NCBI GenBank assembly: GCA_947496465.1
Contig: CANMCX010000025.1
Span: 1 to 45,804 of the forward strand
Direction of reading: 5' to 3'
Source of the DNA: Marinifilum_A sediminis
Lineage (GTDB): Bacteria; Bacteroidota; Bacteroidia; Bacteroidales; Marinifilaceae
DNA: 45,804 nucleotides
In this document: positions 24,387-32,534 of the stretch, piece by piece
Position numbering within the stretch: position 1 is the first letter of the stretch
Layout of the letters: each line of letters opens with the position of its first letter
Position numbers and translations under genes: made by a program
Notes under the pieces: model-generated
Database searches by the model: none
What the model was told of the DNA's origin: nothing
Seen by the model: only the letters and a program-made list of their open reading frames with translations

Positions 24387-24549
24387 TTTAGTGTATGTTG
24401 TTAAAAAAAATATGGGTAAAAGAACAATTCTGTTAAATTCTTATACCCGTGGGTAAAATTAGATAAAAAAAAATACCTAACTACTGAAAGGCAGAATTAA
24501 TCGGGGTTTCTTTGGTGTGAGGTGAACTTTGGTGTGTAAATTCACTTTA

Positions 24550-24583
24550 CAAACATATAAAAATTAGAAAACAGATTTGCCAA
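24550..24583 (-). promoter_or_regulatory. Candidate promoter of the tricorn-type gene
   Basis: On the minus strand, TTG (24583-24581) and TATGTTTG (24557-24550) stand 23 bases apart, matching -33 and -7 elements. They lie 164 bases before the start codon, which implies a long leader. The rest of 24387-24670 shows no gene. Confidence 0.5.
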
Positions 24584-24612
24584 TTTTGAATTGGAATTTT
24601 CAATTGGACATT

Positions 24613-24648
24613 AAAAAAATCCCGAACAATATAAATTGAACGGGATTT
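24613..24648 (-). terminator. Terminator of the C45-like hydrolase gene
   Basis: Read on the minus strand, AAATCCCG pairs with CGGGATTT, followed by TTTTTT. It lies about 22 bases after the stop of the gene at 24671-26458. Confidence 0.8.
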
Positions 24649-24670
24649 GGAGTGTTTGTTGTTAATTCTC

Positions 24671-26458
24671 TTAATTGTATTTGGCTACAATTTCATCAAT
24701 TTTTGATAAATCCTTTTTGATCCACGTTGCTAAGAAGTATTTGTTTGCCTCTTCCTTAATTTCCTTAGACAATTGTTTAATTCTATCGATGTTTTTTTGA
24801 TCAGGAGATTGTGCCTGCAGTTTATCGTGAATTTTGATTAGATTTCTTTTACACCAGAAATAATCAGCAGGAGTCATTATTGCGTTTTGCATCATTTGAT
24901 TATACGTTTCGATTGCTGCTTTATAATCTTTAAAATGATTTTGAATATGCGCTATGGTATAATAGGCGGAATTATACTTTGGTACCTCTTGTAAGTACTT
25001 TTTAGCAAATTCATAAGATTTTTCTTTATTCTCGATATTAGTATAACAATTGGCAATCTGTCTATTTTTATAGGCAGGTTCCAGAGATGAGTTTTTAAAA
25101 TATTCTATTAAAGTCATATAATACTCATTGTCATGTTTCTTTCTTTTATTAAAGTTCTCTTTATGCCATTTGTAGTAAGCTAATTTGCTATTTAAGTCTA
25201 TTTGAGTTTGGCTAGCTTTAGCTTCTTTAAAAAGGGATACTTTTTGCGTGCTAATATCATATTCTAAAAATCGTCCTAAACCAGCTAATTGTTCTGCATA
25301 CGAAAAATAGATTTTATTATTGGTATTGTCTAGAATACAGCTTTTTACAGTCATATCATTGTTAATGCCATTATTATATGGATCGTGTTGCAGATGATAA
25401 TATTCGGTAGAAGAAATCATTTGATATGCCTTTTCGGTTAAATCACTGTTATCCAACTTTTGATTTAACTCGTTTAACTTATCTTCTCGCGCAATATTCG
25501 AATCACCATGCATGTTAATAGGACTGTATTTAAATCGTCCTTTATCCGATAAAGAAAGATTGGTGACGGCGACCATATTGTCCTTCATTTTGTTTTTAAT
25601 GAATTCACCGCGAGTAAGTTCATACATTGCTCCCGAATGATCTTTCTTACTGCCAACCGTAATGAACCATGCGTGAGTACTGTAATCTTTGAACAATTCA
25701 TCTACTTCCGATAATTCATCTGCATTTTCCAATACCTGTCTTAGTTTATAAGGTATTGGTATGTCTGTATTATAGTCATTGCTCTCTTTTCCTTCTGGAA
25801 CTGGACATCCATTCATGTTAATAGACATGCTTAAACCGTTGTGATTCATGCCAGTGTAGGCTCCAGGGTAACTAACAAAGGTTAAGATACTGGTTGGGAT
25901 TTTTCCTTTGCGGTGATAATTTACAATTAAAGGATAATGAGTAAATATTTCAATATCGGGCCAGTCCAGATTTCGTCCATGAACAATTTCATTTTCATTT
26001 CTTAATACAAAGGAGGTACAACTGATATCAAAAAATATCTGAGGGAAATATGCTATGGTTTTAATTTCTCTTAGATTCAAATCACAGCCATCAGCCATAC
26101 CTTCCAATTCTTCAAGAAATTCTTGAGGCATTCTTTTTTCAATCTTCCTAATCTTAGATTTTAAGACCCTATTGGCAATCCATTTTTTTAAGAAAAATTT
26201 GCCTACGAAAGAATCTACTATGCTGTCTACTTTAACATTCAAATCAAGAATTTGATCGTTCATAAGTACGCCGTATTGTAAGCCCATTTCATAGGATTCA
26301 CCTTTTACTGTTAAAAAGGATACGCCTTCCTTCATAAACATACTACCTTCATGAAAGGTACGTATTCCATTGTTTTCCTCGTACTTGTATTCCTGTGCAA
26401 CTAGAATTACAGTGAAGAAAAATAGAAGAAGGGTAAAAATTGATTTTTTAAAGTTCAT
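24671..26458 (-). CDS. C45-like Ntn hydrolase with C-terminal helical repeats
   Basis: This 595-residue protein has a signal peptide (Leu-Leu-Leu-Phe-Phe-Phe-Thr-Val-Ile-Leu-Val-Ala-Gln). Motifs of the acyl-CoA:6-APA acyltransferase/choloylglycine group are Gly-Glu-Ser-Tyr-Glu-Met-Gly-Leu-Gln-Tyr-Gly (about 53-63) and Ser-Cys-Thr-Ser-Phe-Val with a nucleophile Cys near residue 145, then Gly-Arg-Asn-Leu-Asp-Trp. Residues about 440-590 are helical with TPR-like hydrophobic spacing (Ala-Tyr-Lys-Asn-Arg-Gln-Ile-Ala-Asn-Cys-Tyr). Cleavage of an internal pre-Cys segment is expected in this group. It acts outside the cytoplasm on an unidentified amide or ester. Confidence 0.85.
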   Translation of the reverse strand: MNFKKSIFTLLLFFFTVILVAQEYKYEENNGIRTFHEGSMFMKEGVSFLTVKGESYEMGLQYGVLMNDQILDLNVKVDSIVDSFVGKFFLKKWIANRVLKSKIRKIEKRMPQEFLEELEGMADGCDLNLREIKTIAYFPQIFFDISCTSFVLRNENEIVHGRNLDWPDIEIFTHYPLIVNYHRKGKIPTSILTFVSYPGAYTGMNHNGLSMSINMNGCPVPEGKESNDYNTDIPIPYKLRQVLENADELSEVDELFKDYSTHAWFITVGSKKDHSGAMYELTRGEFIKNKMKDNMVAVTNLSLSDKGRFKYSPINMHGDSNIAREDKLNELNQKLDNSDLTEKAYQMISSTEYYHLQHDPYNNGINNDMTVKSCILDNTNNKIYFSYAEQLAGLGRFLEYDISTQKVSLFKEAKASQTQIDLNSKLAYYKWHKENFNKRKKHDNEYYMTLIEYFKNSSLEPAYKNRQIANCYTNIENKEKSYEFAKKYLQEVPKYNSAYYTIAHIQNHFKDYKAAIETYNQMMQNAIMTPADYFWCKRNLIKIHDKLQAQSPDQKNIDRIKQLSKEIKEEANKYFLATWIKKDLSKIDEIVAKYN

Positions 26459-26540
26459 AGGATTGATTTTTATATTGTAAATGTAAAATTAGTTAAAAAA
26501 AATATGTTATGCTATATAAGTAGCAATTAGTGTTTTTGTG

Positions 26541-26578
26541 ATAAAAAAAAAGCACGGATTATCCATCCGTGCTTGAGT
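26541..26578 (-). terminator. Terminator after the nitroreductase gene
   Basis: AAGCACGGAT (26550-26559) pairs with ATCCGTGCTT (26565-26574) and is followed on the minus strand by nine T. It lies 40 bases after the nitroreductase stop. Confidence 0.88.
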
Positions 26579-26617
26579 AGTTTTATTAGAAGTTAATTAT
26601 CTCCTAAAATTTATAAT

Positions 26618-27286
26618 TTATTTTACCCATTCGACGACTTCTTCCATAGGAAAACGCGATTGTGGAAATGGTGAATCTTCTTTTTTATAACCAAAAGCTA
26701 CCATCGCAGCAACACCAAGTTTATTAATATCAACAACACCTTCAGTGGCTAAAATTTCTTCTACTTTTGTTCGGTCGAAACCTTCAATAGGACAAGAGTC
26801 TATTCCTATTTGAGCTGCTGCAGTCATCATATTCGCGAATGGAAGGTAAACTTGTTTACAAGCCCAGTCAAAAATTTTACGATCATCTGTTAAATCAAAT
26901 TCGTTTTCCATAAATCCTTTAAAGAACTTCAATTTCATTTCTTCGACATCAGTAGGTAATTTGTCTACCTCTTGCGATTTGTATTTTAAATAATTAGAGC
27001 CTACGCGCATTTCGTTTCCTTTCCTAGCCAAAAGAATCACAAAGTGGCTTGCCGTGGGCAATTGTTTTTGTGCACCCCAACTTGGTTCCATTAACTTCTC
27101 ACGTAATTCCATATTTTGTACTACCACAAATTTCCATGGTTCCCAACCAAATGAACTTGGTGATCTTCTTCCCACTTCCAGAATAAACTCAAAATCCTCA
27201 TCAGAAATTTTTTGACTAGCTTCAAACTCTTTTATCGCACGTCTGTATCCATGTGCTTTTAATATTTCTTCTTTTCTCTTTTGCAT
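26618..27286 (-). CDS. NAD(P)H-dependent nitroreductase family protein
   Basis: This 222-residue cytosolic flavoprotein has nitroreductase signatures: Arg-Arg-Ala-Ile-Lys-Glu-Phe near residue 17, Gly-Arg-Arg-Ser-Pro-Ser-Ser-Phe-Gly-x-Glu-Pro-Trp-Lys-Phe-Val-Val, and a C-terminal Ala-Ala-Met-Val-Ala-Phe-Gly-Tyr-Lys-Lys-Glu with Gln-Ser-Arg-Phe-Pro. The family uses FMN and reduces nitro compounds, quinones or enones. It is divergent from an HxlR regulator, a common pairing where the regulator senses electrophiles. Length and motifs suggest NfsB-type. Confidence 0.9.
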   Translation of the reverse strand: MQKRKEEILKAHGYRRAIKEFEASQKISDEDFEFILEVGRRSPSSFGWEPWKFVVVQNMELREKLMEPSWGAQKQLPTASHFVILLARKGNEMRVGSNYLKYKSQEVDKLPTDVEEMKLKFFKGFMENEFDLTDDRKIFDWACKQVYLPFANMMTAAAQIGIDSCPIEGFDRTKVEEILATEGVVDINKLGVAAMVAFGYKKEDSPFPQSRFPMEEVVEWVK

Positions 27287-27380
27287 GATTCTTCTATTTT
27301 ATCATTACTTGCCAAAAGGATCTGAGAATGCTTTTTTGGTACAGAGCCTTTTATGCTTACATTCTTTACAAGAATTGGTA

Positions 27381-27411
27381 CAAATATATTTTATATATAC
27401 TTTTGTATCAA
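27381..27411 (-). promoter_or_regulatory. Promoter of the nitroreductase gene
   Basis: On the minus strand, TTG (27411-27409), 20 bases, and TATATTTG (27388-27381) match the Bacteroidota -33/-7 pattern. Transcription would start about 85-90 bases upstream of the nitroreductase ATG. Confidence 0.62.
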
Positions 27412-27437
27412 GTACATACTTTTTTGATATATAGTAC
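27397..27437. promoter_or_regulatory. Tandem repeat and dyad, candidate HxlR operator
   Basis: Two adjacent imperfect direct repeats (ATACTTTTGTATCAAGTAC at 27397-27415, and a 22-base copy at 27416-27437 starting ATACTTTT and ending AGTAC) cover the -33 region of the nitroreductase promoter. A dyad GTAT-n7-ATAC (27405-27419) lies inside. HxlR-family proteins bind such TAC/GTA dyads, so regulation by the neighbouring gene is inferred. Confidence 0.5.
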
Positions 27438-27493
27438 CTAAAAAGATAGTATTGTTGATTATGAGTAAGATACACTATTGTGAAAAATAAAAT

Positions 27494-27832
27494 ATGACTA
27501 AAAAAAGATTAGATTCACCCATTTGTGCATTGGATTATGCATTTCGACGAATAGGCGGAAAACATAAAGGGCGCATTTTATGGTATATCCATACTGAAAA
27601 CAATGTATTAAGGTATGGTGAGCTAAAAAAAATGATACAAAATATTACGTCTAAAATGTTGACCCAAACCTTAAGAGAATTGGAGGAAGATAAGCTAATT
27701 AATAGGAAGGTATATCCTGTAGTACCTCCAAAGGTTGAATATTCTCTTACCGAAACAGGCGCAGAGTTAATTCCATTTATTGATCACCTGGGAGCTTGGG
27801 CAAGACAAAAAATGGAAGAGGAGAATCAATAA
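27494..27832 (+). CDS. HxlR-family winged-helix transcription regulator
   Basis: This 112-residue protein has the HxlR layout: Ser-Pro-Ile-Cys-Ala-Leu-Asp with an early Cys (residue 11), Gly-Gly-Lys-His-Lys-Gly-Arg-Ile-Leu-Trp, the recognition-helix region Ile-Thr-Ser-Lys-Met-Leu-Thr-Gln-Thr-Leu-Arg-Glu-Leu-Glu, and the wing with Tyr-Ser-Leu-Thr-Glu-Thr-Gly. The Cys near the N-terminus suggests redox or electrophile sensing as in YodB. It is divergent from the nitroreductase and followed 25 bases later by an AraC-type regulator. Confidence 0.92.
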   Translation: MTKKRLDSPICALDYAFRRIGGKHKGRILWYIHTENNVLRYGELKKMIQNITSKMLTQTLRELEEDKLINRKVYPVVPPKVEYSLTETGAELIPFIDHLGAWARQKMEEENQ

Positions 27833-27857
27833 ACTGAATCATTCAATTAGTTTTAAT

Positions 27858-28721
27858 ATGTGCGAATCAATAAAGAAATACCCATTTCGAGAAGATCTGA
27901 AACTAGAATTTGAAATTTTAGATCTTTCTGAAATTTTCAATTCCAAAAAGCATATGATGACTGTTCCTCACAGAGCGCAATTTTACCATGTGCTTTGGAT
28001 AGAAAAAGGGGAAGGAACACACTTTGTTGATTTTAATCCAATTGAGATAAGGGATAATTCCATAATTTTCATCCCACAGAATTGCGTAAACCTATTCGAT
28101 AAAAGTGGAAGCTACAAGGGAAAAACGATTCTTTTTACGGATAGTTTTTTTTCGAAGAACAATCAGGACAGGCAATTTTTACATTCTAGTATTTTATTTA
28201 GCGATCTTTATGATATTGCCAAAATAAAGGTAGATCCGATAATCTCAGAAATAAGCGTACTTGTTAATGCATTGGAGACAGAATACCAAAGAACTGCAGA
28301 TGATTCCCATTATCTGATTCTTCATAATATTTTGCATGTTCTATTATTACAGTCGGAACGTGAATTACGTAAACAAGGATTTAAAGAATTGAAAGCCAGT
28401 GCAAATCTTGATTATTTGATATTATTTAAAGATTTGTTGGAACAGAATTTTAGTAATGAAAAGGCTGTAAAAAGTTATGCCTCTCAGTTGAGTATTTCGG
28501 AGAAGCAATTGCATAAAGCGACTACCAACTTACTTGATAAAACTCCTAAACAAATAATTGATGAACGTGTTTTATTAGAAGCAAAACGTTTATTGGTTCA
28601 CAGTAGAATGAGTATTAAAGAGGTTGGCTATGAGCTTGGTTTTAATGAGCCAACCAATTTTATAAAATACTTTAGGAAACATGTTTTTACAACTCCATCA
28701 GAATTTAGAGAGCAATTTTAA
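27858..28721 (+). CDS. AraC-family transcription regulator
   Basis: This 287-residue protein has an N-terminal cupin-like sensor (Tyr-His-Val-Leu-Trp-Ile-Glu-Lys-Gly-Glu-Gly-Thr-His, Phe-Ile-Pro-Gln-Asn) and a C-terminal double helix-turn-helix (Tyr-Ala-Ser-Gln-Leu-Ser-Ile-Ser-Glu-Lys-Gln-Leu, then Ile-Lys-Glu-Val-Gly-Tyr-Glu-Leu-Gly-Phe and Phe-Ile-Lys-Tyr-Phe-Arg-Lys). An upstream in-frame ATG at 27780 lies inside the HxlR gene; the ATG at 27858 after its stop gives the normal family length. It likely controls the NTF2-like gene downstream, an inference from adjacency. Confidence 0.92.
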   Translation: MCESIKKYPFREDLKLEFEILDLSEIFNSKKHMMTVPHRAQFYHVLWIEKGEGTHFVDFNPIEIRDNSIIFIPQNCVNLFDKSGSYKGKTILFTDSFFSKNNQDRQFLHSSILFSDLYDIAKIKVDPIISEISVLVNALETEYQRTADDSHYLILHNILHVLLLQSERELRKQGFKELKASANLDYLILFKDLLEQNFSNEKAVKSYASQLSISEKQLHKATTNLLDKTPKQIIDERVLLEAKRLLVHSRMSIKEVGYELGFNEPTNFIKYFRKHVFTTPSEFREQF

Positions 28722-28826
28722 GTAAATAATCTACTTTGGAGTAAATGTATCATACTAGGGAGTAATCTTACCTTTATCTGCCATTCTTTTCACCTCATCT
28801 TTGCATTGTACTTAAAAATTAAAATA

Positions 28827-29675
28827 ATGCGAAAATTATTCATCATTACAGTATTAACAATAGCCTCATTTGTAGCATGTGAGGCAGATAATAACGAGGT
28901 TAAAATGGAAACATCAAACAAACAAAAAGTTGTTGAGCTTTTAAAAAGCATCGAAACTGGAGCAACAGAACCAATTGCTTACATTAATCCGAATAAATAC
29001 ATTCAGCACAATCAAGCTGTAGGGGATGGTTTGGCAGGATTTGGAGCTTTACTACAGAAGTTGCCCGAAGGCAGTGCAAAAGTAAATACAGTGCGTGTTT
29101 TTGAATATGGTGATTATGTGATTGCACATACTGATTACAATTTTTTTGGTCCAAAAATCGGAATAGATATTTTTCGTTTCGAAGATGGATTGATTGTTGA
29201 GCACTGGGATAACTTGCAAGAAAAAGTTACTGAAACTGCATCTGGGCGTAGCCAGATTGATGGACCTACCGAGGTGAAAGATCTTGATAAGACTGAAGAA
29301 AATAAGAACATGGTTAAGAGTCTATTGAATGATGTATTTCTTGGTGCGAATCCAGATAAAATCACAGATTATATTTCGACAGAACAATACGATCAGCACA
29401 ATCCTGGAGTAAAAGATGGATTAGTGGGATTAGGAGAAGCTTTGACAGCTCTTGCCGAGGCTGGCATGCCAATGGTTTACGAAAAGAATCATATTGTTTT
29501 GGGCGAGGGGAATTTCGTGCTATCTGTATCCGAGGGTATTTTCATGAAAGAGAAAGTCGCATTCTACGATATTTTCAGAATAGAGAACGGCAAAGTTGTT
29601 GAACATTGGGATACCATTGAAAAATTGATTCCTGAATCAGAGTCTCAAAATAAAAATGGAAAATTCAATTTTTAA
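28827..29675 (+). CDS. Lipoprotein with two SnoaL/NTF2-like domains
   Basis: This 282-residue protein has a lipoprotein signal (Ala-Ser-Phe-Val-Ala-Cys). Two NTF2-like repeats follow: residues about 30-145 with Gln-His-Asn-Gln-Ala-Val and Glu-His-Trp-Asp-Asn-Leu-Gln, and about 155-275 with Gln-His-Asn-Pro-Gly-Val and Glu-His-Trp-Asp-Thr-Ile-Glu. Repetition of both motifs indicates internal duplication. SnoaL-like folds bind or isomerise small hydrophobic ligands. The protein is probably tethered to the membrane; the ligand is unknown. It follows the AraC gene on the same strand. Confidence 0.85.
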   Translation: MRKLFIITVLTIASFVACEADNNEVKMETSNKQKVVELLKSIETGATEPIAYINPNKYIQHNQAVGDGLAGFGALLQKLPEGSAKVNTVRVFEYGDYVIAHTDYNFFGPKIGIDIFRFEDGLIVEHWDNLQEKVTETASGRSQIDGPTEVKDLDKTEENKNMVKSLLNDVFLGANPDKITDYISTEQYDQHNPGVKDGLVGLGEALTALAEAGMPMVYEKNHIVLGEGNFVLSVSEGIFMKEKVAFYDIFRIENGKVVEHWDTIEKLIPESESQNKNGKFNF

Positions 29676-29703
29676 GAGAGATATTGGTTGATACATAATA
29701 TTT

Positions 29704-29737
29704 TACCCTTTGTATTTATACGAGGGGTATTTTTTTA
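29704..29737 (+). terminator. Terminator after the SnoaL-like lipoprotein gene
   Basis: TACCCTTTGTAT pairs with ATACGAGGGGTA through G-U pairs around a TT loop, followed by seven T. It lies 28 bases after the stop. Confidence 0.82.
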
Positions 29738-29853
29738 TAGGATGAACTCTCGAAAATAATCTAATAAACATCCCTATTTTATTGCGTTTTGGCACAATAT
29801 ATGTTATTTGTTGCAGCGTTACAAAATCAAATAATAACGTAAAATAATTACAT

Positions 29854-30546
29854 ATGAAAAAAAGTATCATCATATTATTGGCATTGGTTCTGAGCTTAAA
29901 TGTTATGGCTCAATCTCAAAAGAATTTTATTGATCAAAATTACATTGAGGTGAATGGAGTAGCCAAAATGGAGATTGTTCCAGATGAAATTTATCTAAAC
30001 ATTGTTTTGGATGAAAAAGCTACGAAAAATAAGGAAAGTATTGAGGAGTTGGAACAACAAATGTATGTTGCTCTTGAGAAGGCTGGAGTAAATTTGGAAA
30101 AGCAGTTAGCAGTTTCCGATTTCGCTAGCAATTTAAAATTTCACTTGTTCAAAAGAGCAAATGTTCTAAAATCGAAAGTATTCGAACTTGTGGTTCATGA
30201 ATCGAATACCCTCGCTAAAGTATTTGCCGAATTAGAGCAAATTAAAATTTCGAATGTGAGTATCGTTAGAACGGCTCATTCCGAAATTGAAAAATACCGA
30301 CGACAGGTTAAAGTGAATGCTGTGAAAGCAGGAAAGGAAAAAGCTGAAGCTTTAACTGAAGCTTTAGGACAGCAATTGGGAAAAGCGATTTATATCAATG
30401 AAACAGGCTCGAGATATCAAAATGATTATGCCAATACAGCTATTCGTATCAGAGGTGCTTCAAGTTTAGGAAAAGTAAAAATGCCATCGTTGGATTTCGA
30501 AAAAATTAAACTGGAATATACTGTGCAATTGCGTTTTGCCTTGTAA
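29854..30546 (+). CDS. SIMPL-domain (DUF541) exported protein
   Basis: This 230-residue protein has a signal peptide (Ile-Ile-Ile-Leu-Leu-Ala-Leu-Val-Leu-Ser, cleavage near Met-Ala-Gln). The SIMPL motif Ile-Glu-Val-Asn-Gly-Val-Ala-Lys-Met-Glu-Ile-Val-Pro-Asp-Glu is followed by Ala-Val-Lys-Ala-Gly-Lys-Glu-Lys-Ala-Glu-Ala-Leu, hallmark segments of the family (periplasmic immunogenic or oxidative-stress-related proteins). Precise function is unknown. Transcribed alone, with its own terminator. Confidence 0.9.
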   Translation: MKKSIIILLALVLSLNVMAQSQKNFIDQNYIEVNGVAKMEIVPDEIYLNIVLDEKATKNKESIEELEQQMYVALEKAGVNLEKQLAVSDFASNLKFHLFKRANVLKSKVFELVVHESNTLAKVFAELEQIKISNVSIVRTAHSEIEKYRRQVKVNAVKAGKEKAEALTEALGQQLGKAIYINETGSRYQNDYANTAIRIRGASSLGKVKMPSLDFEKIKLEYTVQLRFAL

Positions 30547-30640
30547 TAAATTTATTTAAAAATTTTCATGGAGATCGTTGTGTTTTATGCAAGTTGGAGG
30601 ACGGCATATTACTCAATGTTCTCTTTGATATTTGAAGATG

Positions 30641-30666
30641 TGCAGCTTTTTAGCTGCATTTTTTGT
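30641..30666 (+). terminator. Terminator after the SIMPL gene
   Basis: TGCAGCT (30641-30647) pairs with AGCTGCA (30652-30658) and is followed by TTTTTTG. Confidence 0.85.
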
Positions 30667-30731
30667 GACTGAATTTTATCGATAAACGAATTTTTTGTTC
30701 TTTTGTGAAAATTTAAATTACAATTTTATCG

Positions 30732-31466
30732 ATGTTGAAGATTATTGCATACATTCTTACACCAATATTTTATATTTTATTTTTCCTTTTATTGGTCATT
30801 TTTCATCCAATACAGGTAATAAGCTTAAAGCTGTTTGGCTATCAAGCTCATAAGAATTCGGTTGATGTTCTAAACTTTTTCCTTATGCGACTGGTAGGAA
30901 TTTTAGGTGTTAGAATTACATACGAGGGCAAGTTAAATTTGCCAAATAATCGTCCTATCATAGTGGTATCCAATCATCAGGGAACCTATGATATTCCCCC
31001 AATTGTTTGGTTGTTTCGTAAACATCATCCAAAGTTTATTTCAAAAATTGAATTGGCGAAAAATATTCCCAGTGTTTCCTATAATCTTCGCCATAGTGGT
31101 GCAGCCTTAATCGATAGAAGAAATAGAGCACAGGCAATTCCTGAAATTTATAAATTAGGAGAATTGATTGCTAAGAATAATTATGCAGCCTGTATTTTTC
31201 CAGAAGGAACCAGAAGCAAGACTGGAAAGATGAAGAAGTTTAAAGCTGGTGGTATAGAGACCTTATTAAAAGCGGCTCCAAATGCTTTAATTGTTCCTTT
31301 TGCCGTCGACGGAAATTATAAAATTGAAAAAAGAGGAATGTTTCCGTTGTGTATTGGTCAGAGAGTAAAGTACAGTATTCTTGATCCAATTGAAACAAAA
31401 GGGAAAACTGCAACCGAAGTTACTGAAGAAGCTGAGCAAGTGATTCGCAAAAAGTTAAATCAATAA
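30732..31466 (+). CDS. plsC: 1-acyl-sn-glycerol-3-phosphate acyltransferase
   Basis: This 244-residue membrane protein has an N-terminal hydrophobic anchor (Ile-Leu-Phe-Phe-Leu-Leu-Leu-Val-Ile-Phe), catalytic motif I Asn-His-Gln-Gly-Thr-Tyr-Asp (HxxxxD), the middle Gly-Ala-Ala-Leu-Ile-Asp-Arg block, and motif III Phe-Pro-Glu-Gly-Thr-Arg-Ser. It makes phosphatidic acid from lyso-phosphatidic acid with an acyl donor at the inner membrane. The next gene, a patatin-type phospholipase, starts three bases after its stop, so the two likely share one transcript and touch the same lipid pool. Confidence 0.92.
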   Translation: MLKIIAYILTPIFYILFFLLLVIFHPIQVISLKLFGYQAHKNSVDVLNFFLMRLVGILGVRITYEGKLNLPNNRPIIVVSNHQGTYDIPPIVWLFRKHHPKFISKIELAKNIPSVSYNLRHSGAALIDRRNRAQAIPEIYKLGELIAKNNYAACIFPEGTRSKTGKMKKFKAGGIETLLKAAPNALIVPFAVDGNYKIEKRGMFPLCIGQRVKYSILDPIETKGKTATEVTEEAEQVIRKKLNQ

Positions 31467-31469
31467 TTG

Positions 31470-32315
31470 ATGGATAATTCTGTAAAGACGGCACTGGTAG
31501 TTGAAGGAGGCGCGATGCGAGGAATTTTTGCCGCAGGTGTTCTAGATACTTTTATAGAAGAGAATTTTAATCCGTTTGATATGATACTTGGGGTTTCTGC
31601 AGGATCAATTAATGCAGCAGCTTATTTATCTAAGCAAAAGGAAAGGAATCTTAAAGTTTTTACCGATTATTCATTACGACCGGAATACATCAGTTGGAAG
31701 AAATTTCTTAAAGGCGGGCATTTAATGGATTTGGATTGGTCCTGGGATATTACAACCAAAGAATTACCAATTAATACAGATGTTTTATTTGAAGATAATC
31801 CTGATTTTGAGATTGGTGTAACTATGAATTCAGATGGTAGATCTGTGTTTATTAAGCCAGATTCAGACACATTAAGTCATGTAATGAAAGCCAGTTGCAC
31901 TGTACCACTTTTTTATCGTAATTTTCTTGAAATAGATAATCAAATCGTTTCTGATGGTGGTGTTTCTGCTCCAATACCAGTAAACAGAGCTATAGAGAAA
32001 GGTGCAAATAAAATTATGGTAATTCGATCGCGTCCTCATAGTTTTAGAATGGAAAAAGGGATGGAATCAAAACTCGCCAAGCTTTTATTTCGGAAGCATC
32101 CAGGATTGGTAACTGCTCTACAGAAACGTCCTGAAACATATAATTCATCAATAGATTTTATTGAAAATCCACCTAGTGGAATTGAAATGATTGATGTTAG
32201 TCCACCAGAAACATTCCAGACAAAACGTTTTACTCAGGATTACGATATGTTAATGAAAGATTACCAATTGGGATTACAGGCGGGTAGAGATGCTATCCAA
32301 AGTTGGAATCAGTAG
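31470..32315 (+). CDS. Patatin-like phospholipase
   Basis: This 281-residue protein has the patatin features: oxyanion Gly-Gly-Ala-Met-Arg-Gly (residues 13-18), the nucleophile motif Gly-Val-Ser-Ala-Gly with Ser43, and the catalytic Asp in Ser-Asp-Gly-Gly-Val. There is no signal peptide, so it is cytosolic or peripheral on the inner membrane. It would hydrolyse acyl chains from phospholipids, giving lysolipids that PlsC, encoded just before it, can re-acylate. A TTG at 31467 could be used but the ATG at 31470 is preferred. Confidence 0.92.
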   Translation: MDNSVKTALVVEGGAMRGIFAAGVLDTFIEENFNPFDMILGVSAGSINAAAYLSKQKERNLKVFTDYSLRPEYISWKKFLKGGHLMDLDWSWDITTKELPINTDVLFEDNPDFEIGVTMNSDGRSVFIKPDSDTLSHVMKASCTVPLFYRNFLEIDNQIVSDGGVSAPIPVNRAIEKGANKIMVIRSRPHSFRMEKGMESKLAKLLFRKHPGLVTALQKRPETYNSSIDFIENPPSGIEMIDVSPPETFQTKRFTQDYDMLMKDYQLGLQAGRDAIQSWNQ

Positions 32316-32491
32316 AACGATTATCTAAATTTATCCGATTTTTTCAGAAATTTCAATAAAGCTATTAAACCTTTTCTTGTTTTTATAGTCTATGGTAAGA
32401 TATAGAACCAGGCTTTCTTATTTCTTATCGGGGAAATGTTAATAAATATCTAAAATGCACTTTTGGTAAATATAAAACCGAATAGGAATTG

Positions 32492-32499
32492 TAAGTTTG
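32492..32499 (+). promoter_or_regulatory. -7 box before the TonB-dependent receptor gene
   Basis: TAAGTTTG fits TAnnTTTG exactly and lies 36 bases before the ATG. A TTG at 32463-32465 is 26 bases upstream, slightly farther than usual. The 220-base gap to the patatin gene has no other feature. Confidence 0.55.
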
Positions 32500-32534
32500 C
32501 TTGAACAAAATAAATAACCTTTTAACCTACTTAC

